Source: CAYSEW01 sp964430245 (GTDB lineage: Bacteria; Bacteroidota; Bacteroidia; Flavobacteriales_D; Parvicellaceae). Taken from it: a stretch of DNA of 50,924 nt. The position numbers and the translations under genes were made by a program. The notes under the pieces are model-generated. The model was given only the letters and a program-made list of their open reading frames with translations, had not been told where the DNA came from and made no database searches. Each line of letters begins with the position of its first letter. Positions within the stretch are counted from its first letter, which is position 1. This document shows positions 26,501-33,978 of this stretch, piece after piece. The DNA is taken from the NCBI GenBank assembly GCA_964430245.1, contig CAYSEW010000022.1:1-50924 (forward strand), in the 5' to 3' direction.

Positions 26501-27861
26501 TGGAAATAGTTATAGGTAGAGCAGGTGAGATGAGAATTGTTGATAGCTCGGGTAATATTTTCATGAATAATAATATACCTTATGGATCACATATCTTTGC
26601 TAAGAATAAAAAGAAAGTTAAAAAAGGAGATCTAATTTGTAAATGGGATCCATATAATGCTGTTATTTTATCTGAATTAGATGGTAAGGTAGCGTTTGAA
26701 CATCTAGAAGAAGGGATTACTTATAGAGAAGAGGTTGATGAGCAAACAGGATTTGCTGAAATTGTTATTAAAGATAATAGAGACAAAAAGAAGATTCCAA
26801 CTGTAAATATTGTTGATAAGAAAGGTGAGGAGCTAAAATCATATAATTTACCTGTTGATGCTCATGTTATTGTGAAGGAAGGAGCTTCAATTTCTGCAGG
26901 TGATATTCTAGTAAAAATCCCTAGAAAATCAGGTAAGTCAGGCGATATTACTGGTGGTCTGCCAAGGGTTACAGAGATGTTTGAAGCGAGAAATCCTTCA
27001 AACCCAGCTGTAGTTTCAGAAATTGATGGAGTTGCTTCTTATGGAAAAATCAAAAGAGGTAACAGAGAAGTTATTATTGAAGCTAAAACGGGGGAGATTA
27101 AAAAATACCTTGTTCCGTTATCTAGACATATACTTGTACAGGCTAATGATTATGTGAAGGCTGGTCAGTCTTTATCTGATGGTGCAACTACTCCAGCAGA
27201 TATACTTTCTATAAAAGGACCTACTGCTGTTCAGGAATATATTGTTAATGAGATCCAGGAAGTTTATCGATTACAAGGAGTGAAGATCAATGACAAGCAT
27301 TTTGAGGTAATTGTTAGACAAATGATGAGAAAAGTTGAGATTGTTGATCCAGGTGACACCAAATTCTTAGAGAAGAATGCAGTTAATAAGTGGGAGTTCA
27401 TTGAAGAAAATGATTTAGTCTTTGGTAAAAAAGTAATTGAAGACGCTGGAGATTCTAAGAACCTACATAAAGGGCAAGTTGTTTCAGCAAGAAAATTGAG
27501 AGATGAAAACTCAATGCTTAAGAGAAATGATGCTAAACAAGCAGAAGCTAGAGATGCATTAAATGCAACAGCTAAACCTTTATTACAAGGTATTACTAAA
27601 GCATCATTGCATACAGATAGCTTTATTTCTGCAGCTTCTTTTCAGGAGACAACTAAAGTGCTGAATCAGGCTGCTGTAGCTGGTAAAGTAGACCATTTAA
27701 GAGGATTGAAAGAAAATGTAATTGTAGGACATAAAATTCCTGCAGGTACTGGAATGAGAGATTACCAAGAGCTAATTGTAGGGTCTAAGGTAGATTACCA
27801 AAGATTGACTGAAAATAATGAAGAAACAGAAGAGACTGTTGAATCTGTAAGTAATCAATAA
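23542..27861 (+). CDS. rpoC: DNA-directed RNA polymerase subunit beta'
   Basis: Catalytic beta' subunit, 1439 residues from ATG 23542 ([10 protein letters not shown], matching the family start; an earlier Met codon at 23506 is not conserved-looking). The N-terminal zinc-binding cysteines are Cys66, Cys68, Cys81 and Cys84 (ECHCGKY...VCDRCG). The active-site Mg loop NADFDGD is at 475-481 (Asp477, Asp479, Asp481). The second zinc site is in [15 protein letters not shown]. The trigger-loop region [20 protein letters not shown] is intact. The length and C-terminal region are like other Bacteroidota, without the large E. coli-type insertions in the same place. Confidence 0.97.
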   Translation: [1439 protein letters not shown]

Positions 27862-27874
27862 AACTATTTAGGTT

Positions 27875-28189
27875 ATGAGTGATCAAAAAGAAAATCAAAA
27901 AGGATTAAACATTGAATTGTCAGAAGAAGTGGCTGAAGGTGTTTATTCTAATTTGGCTATAATTACTCATTCACCTTCAGAATTTATTTTTGATTTCATT
28001 CGAATTATGCCAGGAGTTCCAAAAGGAAGAGTGAAATCTAGAATTGTTATGACTCCAGAGCATGCTAAAAAGCTATTGAGAGCTCTAAATGATAACATTT
28101 CTAAATATGAGGATGCAATAGGATCTATTAGAGAAGATGATCAGATTAATATTCCTTTAAATTTTGGAGGTCCTGAAACACAGGCCTAA
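27875..28189 (+). CDS. DUF3467 family protein
   Basis: A 104-residue soluble protein with the DUF3467 pattern: a short beta strand (LNIELSEEVAEGVYSNLAII), then THSPSEFIFDFIRIMPGVPK, and a helix with MTPEHAKKLLRALNDNI. The biochemical role of the family is unknown. Its place 13 bases after rpoC, inside the same transcription unit and before a strong terminator, is shared by other Bacteroidota, which suggests a link to transcription, but that is inference. Confidence 0.85.
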   Translation: MSDQKENQKGLNIELSEEVAEGVYSNLAIITHSPSEFIFDFIRIMPGVPKGRVKSRIVMTPEHAKKLLRALNDNISKYEDAIGSIREDDQINIPLNFGGPETQA

Positions 28190-28207
28190 TGTATATATTT
28201 TAAATAG

Positions 28208-28245
28208 AAAAAGGTTGTTATCATTATTTGGTAGCAACCTTTTTT
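28208..28245 (+). terminator. Terminator of the secE-rpoC-DUF3467 unit
   Basis: Stem AAAAAGGTTG (28208-28217) with CAACCTTTTT (28235-28244), extended by TTA-TAG pairing, followed by a T-rich tail. It closes the large information-processing block. Confidence 0.88.
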
Positions 28246-28252
28246 ATTTTTG
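28245..28252 (+). promoter_or_regulatory. Candidate -7 element for the porin gene
   Basis: TATTTTTG matches TAnnTTTG exactly but overlaps the terminator tail and ends only 5 bases before the ATG at 28258, so the transcript would be leaderless or nearly so. There is no well-spaced -33 box, so it could be chance in an AT-rich tail. Confidence 0.25.
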
Positions 28253-28257
28253 TATAA

Positions 28258-30006
28258 ATGAGAGAATTTAAAAATAGAGTCTTTTTGTTATTAATTGTTA
28301 TTGTTAATAATGTAGGATATAGTCAAACATATACATCAATTGACTCTATTAATTTCATGTATTTTCATCAAACTGACTCGAGTTTTAGAGAACTAACATT
28401 TGGAGCTGCAGGTAGTCTGTCAAGGGGATTATATTTTAATGAGAATAATAAAGGTATTTCTCAGAATCCTTTTTTTGTAAATGAGCCATTGGATTTACCT
28501 TCTTTTGATATTCAGCAACCTGTTGTAGATGTTACTTATTTTCTTGGGCCAAATCAAGAACAATTTTTTTCAGTATTTCATTCTCAGAATATTAAACAGG
28601 GGGTTAATTATGCCATTCATTTTTTAAAAAATAATTATGATGGTTACTATCAGAACCAGGCTACCAATCATAATTTTTTTCAATCTAATTTTACTTATAA
28701 CCCTTCTAATTCACTTTATTCTGCTAAGCTATATTATAAGCATCATCGTTATTTTCATGAGCAAAATGGTGGTATACAAAATGATTCTAATTTCACAGAG
28801 GATGTTTTTTTTAGTAGAAACAGATTGCTGATGGATGTAAATTTATCGGATGCTTTTTCAAAAGACATTTTACATAAGGCAGGATTAAATCAAAAATTAA
28901 TTTTAAGCAATAAAAAGGATTCTTCTAATGTAAATAGGAGGCAAGAATTGGTGTTGGATTTCTTATATTCAGGTCAATCAAGAACCTATTTTGATTCAAT
29001 ATCAGGTAATTATGATTGGCTTTCAATTCTAGATACCAATGCTACTTATGATACATTATTAAAAAATAATATTAAAGGGGAGCTTGTATATAACTTCAAT
29101 AAGGAGAAAGATAGCTCAAGTTCTAGTGTTTTTACACTAGGGATTTCTTATAATATTATAAATCATATTAATAAAAATATTGACACTTCATTTTATAATC
29201 TAAACCTTAGATCAGCATATAAATTGAAATTTAAAAATGGACAATTTAATACTGGAGGTTCTTATTTTATAAGTGGTTATAGAGAAGGAGATTTTATTTA
29301 CAATGCTGGAATGAATTATAAAGTTAAAAAAGTTAGATTTTCTGTAAATGGAAAATTTGAGAATATAACACCAGCTTATGAATTATTAAGGTATACTGGC
29401 AATCATTCCTATTGGCAAAACTCATTTACAGATCAACAAATTTTAAATATTAATGGAGGGATGTTCTATAATAATTGGAACCTTAGTACTAATTATACTG
29501 ATATTTTTGATCCAATATTTTTAAATTACCTTGGTTTGCCAGAGCAATTTGATGGTGTAACTCAAGTAATACAAACACAGATAAGTAAAAAGCTAGATTT
29601 TAAAAAATGGAAAATTAATCCTTCAATCTGTTATCAATATCAAGGTGGTTTAAATATATATAGACTACCAGAATGGGTTGGTTTAATAGACGTTTCTTAC
29701 AATTTTGATGCTTTTAAATCTGCACTTAAGCTAAATATAGGGATGCAAGCTAAAATGTATTCTGATTTTTATTTAATGGATTACGCTCCTGATATTGGTA
29801 TGTTTTTTATAAGCAATGAAAGGTTGCAGAATGCCTATGCTGTTACCGATTTTTATTTAAATGCTAAAATACAAAGGGTGAAGTTTTCATTTTCTATTAC
29901 TCATGCAAATGCAGGGTTAATGGGTTACAACTATTTTAGTGCATTGCATTATCCATTTCCAGACAGGTATTTTAAAATGGGATTAAGCTGGATGTTTTTA
30001 AATTGA
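28258..30006 (+). CDS. Putative outer-membrane porin (Bacteroidota Porin_10-like)
   Basis: 582 residues with an N-terminal signal peptide (MREFKNRVFLLLIVIVNNVG, cleaved near YSQ). The rest is rich in aromatic, Asn and Ser residues in alternating patterns typical of outer-membrane beta strands, for example LYSAKLYYKHHRYFHE and FSFSITHANAG, ending in YFKMGLSWMFLN with a terminal aromatic strand. This resembles the 'putative porin' family (Porin_10) found next to housekeeping genes in Bacteroidota. Substrate unknown. The next gene, acs, has its own candidate promoter, so the porin may stand alone. The family assignment comes from overall pattern and not from a defined active-site motif. Confidence 0.65.
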   Translation: MREFKNRVFLLLIVIVNNVGYSQTYTSIDSINFMYFHQTDSSFRELTFGAAGSLSRGLYFNENNKGISQNPFFVNEPLDLPSFDIQQPVVDVTYFLGPNQEQFFSVFHSQNIKQGVNYAIHFLKNNYDGYYQNQATNHNFFQSNFTYNPSNSLYSAKLYYKHHRYFHEQNGGIQNDSNFTEDVFFSRNRLLMDVNLSDAFSKDILHKAGLNQKLILSNKKDSSNVNRRQELVLDFLYSGQSRTYFDSISGNYDWLSILDTNATYDTLLKNNIKGELVYNFNKEKDSSSSSVFTLGISYNIINHINKNIDTSFYNLNLRSAYKLKFKNGQFNTGGSYFISGYREGDFIYNAGMNYKVKKVRFSVNGKFENITPAYELLRYTGNHSYWQNSFTDQQILNINGGMFYNNWNLSTNYTDIFDPIFLNYLGLPEQFDGVTQVIQTQISKKLDFKKWKINPSICYQYQGGLNIYRLPEWVGLIDVSYNFDAFKSALKLNIGMQAKMYSDFYLMDYAPDIGMFFISNERLQNAYAVTDFYLNAKIQRVKFSFSITHANAGLMGYNYFSALHYPFPDRYFKMGLSWMFLN

Positions 30007-30018
30007 TTGATAAATAAT

Positions 30019-30026
30019 TATTTTCG
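30019..30026 (+). promoter_or_regulatory. Candidate -7 element for acs
   Basis: TATTTTCG, identical to the element before the PorE-like gene, ends 21 bases before the ATG at 30048. The cytosine at position seven departs from TAnnTTTG, and no -33 box is evident. Confidence 0.4.
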
Positions 30027-30047
30027 GATAGTTAAAGAAGAATTGTT

Positions 30048-31946
30048 ATGAAAAAAATAAACACATTTTCCGAATATCAGGATGCATATACACAAAGTAT
30101 TGAAGATCCTGCATCCTATTGGTCTAAGATTGCTTCATCATTTAAATGGAGACAAAAATGGGATGAGGTTGTGAAATGGGACTTCAACCAGCCAGATATT
30201 CAGTGGTTTATTAATGGAAAATTGAATATCACTGAAAATTGTTTAGACAGGCATTTAGCATCGAAAGGAGATAAAGCTGCCATTATTTGGGAGCCCAATG
30301 ACCCTAAAGCAGAAGCAGTTCATATTTCTTATAATGAGTTACATCAAAGAGTTGAAGTAGCTGCTCAAATGTTAAAGAATAATGGGATTAAAAAAGGGGA
30401 TCGTGTTTGTCTTTATATGCCTATGGTACCGGAATTAGCAATTGCAGTATTAGCATGTGCTAGAATAGGTGCAATTCATTCCGTAGTATTTGCAGGTTTT
30501 AGTGCAAAAGCTCTTGCAGATAGGATTAATGATGCTGAAGCTAAAATGTTGATCACATCAGATTTTGGAGTTAGAGGAAATAAGCAAATTCAATTAAAGC
30601 AAATTGCTGATGATGCTTTACAGCACTGCTCATGTGTAAATGTGAATATTGTATTTCAAAGATTAGACGGAAATGTAGATATGATTGCTGGAAGAGATGT
30701 TTGGTGGCATGATGAAATCAATAAAGTACAAGCTGGTGCAGGTCCAGAAATAATGGATGCAGAGGATGAGTTATTTATTTTATACACTTCTGGATCAACG
30801 GGTCAGCCAAAAGGGGTGGTGCATACTACTGGTGGATATATGGTTTATACTGAATATTCTTTTAGAAATGTTTTTCAGTATAATGATGATGATATCTATT
30901 GGTGTACAGCAGATATTGGATGGATTACAGGACATTCATATATTATTTATGGTCCTTTATTAGCTGGTGCTACAACATTGATGTTTGAAGGTGTTCCTAC
31001 TTTTCCAGATGCAGGAAGGTTTTGGGAAGTAGTTGAAAAACATAAAGTTACATTATTTTATACAGCTCCAACTGCCATAAGAGCATTGCAGGCTTATGAT
31101 TTGAGTTTTGTAGAAAAGCATGACCTTTCTTCTTTAAGAGTTTTAGGGAGTGTTGGAGAACCAATCAATGAAGAAGCTTGGAATTGGTATCATGAGAATA
31201 TTGGTAAAGAGAATTGCCCAATTGTAGATACATGGTGGCAAACAGAAACTGGGGGTATTATGATATCACCATTGGCTGGAATTACGAAGTTGAAGCCCAC
31301 CTTTGCTACTTTGCCTCTTCCTGGTATTCAGCCATGTTTGGTTGATGCAGAAGGTAATGTAATTGAAGGAAATGATGTAGAAGGTAATCTATGTATTCAA
31401 TTCCCATGGCCATCCATGTTAAGGACAACATGGGGTGATCATGAGAGGTGTAGAACTACTTATTTTTCTACTTATAAGGAGAAATACTTTACTGGGGATG
31501 GGTGCAAAAGGGATAAAGATGGTTTTTATAGAATAACGGGAAGGGTAGACGATGTGATGAATGTTTCAGGACATAGAATAGGAACGGCAGAAGTGGAATG
31601 TGCAATTAATACCCATAATGATGTAGTTGAATCAGCAGTTGTTGGGTTCCCTCATGACATAAAGGGGCAGGGGATTTATGCTTATATAATTTGCACTTCG
31701 ATGGAAGATGAAGATAAGATGCAAAAAGAAGTTGTTGCTCAAATTGTTAAAGAAATTGGTCCAATAGCAAAACCAGATAAGATTCAATTTGTAAGTGGAT
31801 TACCTAAGACTAGGTCTGGCAAGATCATGAGAAGGATTTTAAGAAAAGTAGCTGAAGGTGACGCTTCAAATTTAGGTGATACATCTACCCTTTTAGACCC
31901 TTCAGTGGTAGAGGAAATTAAAAAAGGAGCAGGATTAGTAAATTAA
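30048..31946 (+). CDS. acs: Acetyl-CoA synthetase (AMP-forming)
   Basis: Activates acetate to acetyl-CoA through acetyl-AMP. 632 residues, the usual length. Present are the AMP-binding P-loop YTSGSTGQPKGVVHTTGGYM, the DTWWQTETGGIMI motif that shapes the acetate pocket (Trp included), the YFTGDGCKRDKDGFY hinge region and the C-terminal catalytic lysine in LPKTRSGKIMRR, which in other species is switched off by acetylation. No acetyltransferase or deacetylase gene is nearby. It is followed 8 bases later by a lipoprotein gene of unknown function, likely cotranscribed. Confidence 0.97.
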   Translation: MKKINTFSEYQDAYTQSIEDPASYWSKIASSFKWRQKWDEVVKWDFNQPDIQWFINGKLNITENCLDRHLASKGDKAAIIWEPNDPKAEAVHISYNELHQRVEVAAQMLKNNGIKKGDRVCLYMPMVPELAIAVLACARIGAIHSVVFAGFSAKALADRINDAEAKMLITSDFGVRGNKQIQLKQIADDALQHCSCVNVNIVFQRLDGNVDMIAGRDVWWHDEINKVQAGAGPEIMDAEDELFILYTSGSTGQPKGVVHTTGGYMVYTEYSFRNVFQYNDDDIYWCTADIGWITGHSYIIYGPLLAGATTLMFEGVPTFPDAGRFWEVVEKHKVTLFYTAPTAIRALQAYDLSFVEKHDLSSLRVLGSVGEPINEEAWNWYHENIGKENCPIVDTWWQTETGGIMISPLAGITKLKPTFATLPLPGIQPCLVDAEGNVIEGNDVEGNLCIQFPWPSMLRTTWGDHERCRTTYFSTYKEKYFTGDGCKRDKDGFYRITGRVDDVMNVSGHRIGTAEVECAINTHNDVVESAVVGFPHDIKGQGIYAYIICTSMEDEDKMQKEVVAQIVKEIGPIAKPDKIQFVSGLPKTRSGKIMRRILRKVAEGDASNLGDTSTLLDPSVVEEIKKGAGLVN

Positions 31947-31953
31947 AAAATCA

Positions 31954-33300
31954 ATGAAAAAAAGTATTCAATTTTTAATAGTGTTTGGTTTAATGTTATT
32001 GGTGAGTTGTCATCAAGATGATGAACAGAATAAAAGCAATGAAAATATTCAAGTTTATCAATCTGATGTTAGAGAATTAACAGATGAAGATTATCCAGAT
32101 AATAATGACATCGAAACTAGATCAGTTTTATGGAATAAGTATGAGCATAGTACTTTTGAAGTGCTTAGAAATGGGAAAAATAATTTTTCAATTTATATTT
32201 TACCTGATAATCAGTTCAGTGACTCCATTATTATTGAAAATATTGATCTATTAGCATGGATGCCGACTATCCCTGACCATACAGCTAAGGATGATTATTT
32301 AAAGAAAATTGGAATTATTAATGCTGAGTGGAATAGACAGCAAGTTAGATTTAATAATGATGATTTTGAAACGGGAGTGTTAAATGAAGAAGGTGGAATT
32401 ACAACAAGGGTAGATTTAGCTAGAAATTGTTTGAATTCTTATGCTTGGGAAGTAATTACATTTACAGGTGAAAAAGGAAACCATTCCCCTTTGTATCATG
32501 GATGGTTTGATTTTCCAAAGGAGTTATACAGAGAATTATTTAATGAAGTGAATGAAGGTAAATTATTGTTTAATGAATATGTTGATTATTTAGAGAATTA
32601 TACAGAGCCTGAAAAAGAGGTTATAAATTTTGATATTCTCAGAAAAGTAGATACAGAAATAGTAGTTCCATTTGAAGATCATAGAATGAAATGGTATCCA
32701 ATGACTGGCGCAAGGAAAACTAAATATAAAAACATAGTCTGTCCTAAAAACCCTATTTCTATAAATGATATGTTGACAGACTCCACTACCTATTCAACTT
32801 TTCAATGGCCTGGCATTTATGACACAAAAGACCCTAGACCTACTACTTTAAGTATGCTTGGAATTCCTAAAAAGGTGGTTGTAAGAGAAACAATATCAAA
32901 GAACAATTCAAATGAAAAATGTTATGAGTTTGATCTTACTTTTGCAAGAAACACAGATACTTCTCACCTTACAAGAGTTGTTATAGGAGGAGTAAGGAAA
33001 AGTGAATTATTGCAGTTCCCTATTGAAGATTATAATAATGCTTATAAAAAACCAATGGGAATAGGAAATCATGGATTTTATGAGCCATATAACAAGGCAA
33101 CAAAAAATAGTGTAAGTAATAGTCCTTATTATGGTTTAATAATTGACAGTGAAGGAAAATGGGTAGATAGTCACTTTTTTGGAGTAGATGGTCCTATTTT
33201 GCATTTAGATGAAAATGACCCAAATATTTTACATTATTGGTTACTGTCATTTGAAAGACATGCAATGGTAGCTCACTTGACATTTCCTATTGAAAATTAA
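31954..33300 (+). CDS. Lipoprotein of unknown function
   Basis: 448 residues. The N-terminus MKKSIQFLIVFGLMLLVSC is a lipoprotein signal peptide with lipobox LVSC (lipidated Cys19), followed by a polar Asp/Asn/Gln-rich linker. I do not recognise the folded part. Notable segments are a Trp-rich stretch around NSYAWEVITF and HGWFDFPKELYRELFNEVN, then DHRMKWYPMTGARKTKYKN and a C-terminal LHYWLLSFERHAMVAHLTFP. It has few repeats and no obvious catalytic triad or metal-binding motif. It starts 8 bases after acs. Its stop overlaps that of the convergent response-regulator gene (shared TTAA), so there is no room for a terminator. The hydrophilic linker after the lipid anchor fits an outer-membrane or surface location. 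Confidence 0.75.
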   Translation: MKKSIQFLIVFGLMLLVSCHQDDEQNKSNENIQVYQSDVRELTDEDYPDNNDIETRSVLWNKYEHSTFEVLRNGKNNFSIYILPDNQFSDSIIIENIDLLAWMPTIPDHTAKDDYLKKIGIINAEWNRQQVRFNNDDFETGVLNEEGGITTRVDLARNCLNSYAWEVITFTGEKGNHSPLYHGWFDFPKELYRELFNEVNEGKLLFNEYVDYLENYTEPEKEVINFDILRKVDTEIVVPFEDHRMKWYPMTGARKTKYKNIVCPKNPISINDMLTDSTTYSTFQWPGIYDTKDPRPTTLSMLGIPKKVVVRETISKNNSNEKCYEFDLTFARNTDTSHLTRVVIGGVRKSELLQFPIEDYNNAYKKPMGIGNHGFYEPYNKATKNSVSNSPYYGLIIDSEGKWVDSHFFGVDGPILHLDENDPNILHYWLLSFERHAMVAHLTFPIEN

Positions 33301-33974
33301 GATTGGTCTTTAAGACAGAACCCTATTCCATGAACATTGCTTAATAAAATATTACTATCCGAAGAGAGGTATTTTCTAAGTTTGGAAATAAACACATCTA
33401 AGCTTCTACCATTGAAATAATTATCATCTCCCCAGACCATATTAAGTATTAATTCTCGTTCAACTACAGTCCCTTTTTTCGAACATAGTAGCTTTAAGAT
33501 TTCTGCTTCTTTTTTAGTGAGGTTTATTTTTAGACCATTGTCATTTAGAATAAAGTTTTCAGTATCAAAGTATAACTCTCCAATCTGATAGCCTGCCTTT
33601 TCAACTGATCTAACTCCAGTTCTTTTTAAAATTGCTTTTATCCTTAAAAGGAATTCATCCATTATAAATGGCTTTGTGATATAATCATCTCCGCCAGCTA
33701 AAAAGCCTTTTATTTTATCTTCAGTCATCGATTTTGCTGTCAGAAAGATAATGGGTGTGTTCTGGTCTGTTTTTCTAATGTCTTCAGCTAATGTAAAGCC
33801 ATCCTTTTCAGGGAGCATAATATCTAGGATACATAGGTCAAAATGATTTTCATGAAATGCTGTAAGCCCAGACTTTCCGTTTTTTGCTAAATGTACTTTA
33901 TACCCATTCATTTTAAGATTGTCTTGAATAACAAATCCTAAATTCATATCGTCTTCTACTAACAGGATCTTCAT
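33297..33974 (-). CDS. OmpR-family response regulator (RprY-like)
   Basis: Two-domain DNA-binding response regulator, 225 residues from the ATG at 33974 (MKILLVEDD; an upstream in-frame Met codon at 34004 would add a non-conserved tail inside the kinase gene). Receiver domain: acidic pocket Glu7-Asp8-Asp9, phosphoacceptor Asp51 (CILDIMLPEKDG), switch Thr (FLTAKS) and Lys (DDYITKPF). The C-terminal winged helix includes LTKKEAEILKLLCSKKGTVV and GRSLDVFISKLRKYL. Its partner kinase is 4 bases upstream on the same strand. The pair looks like the RprX-RprY system of Bacteroides, but no target can be named. Its stop overlaps that of the convergent lipoprotein gene. Confidence 0.92.
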   Translation of the reverse strand: MKILLVEDDMNLGFVIQDNLKMNGYKVHLAKNGKSGLTAFHENHFDLCILDIMLPEKDGFTLAEDIRKTDQNTPIIFLTAKSMTEDKIKGFLAGGDDYITKPFIMDEFLLRIKAILKRTGVRSVEKAGYQIGELYFDTENFILNDNGLKINLTKKEAEILKLLCSKKGTVVERELILNMVWGDDNYFNGRSLDVFISKLRKYLSSDSNILLSNVHGIGFCLKDQS

Positions 33975-33978
33975 GTGT

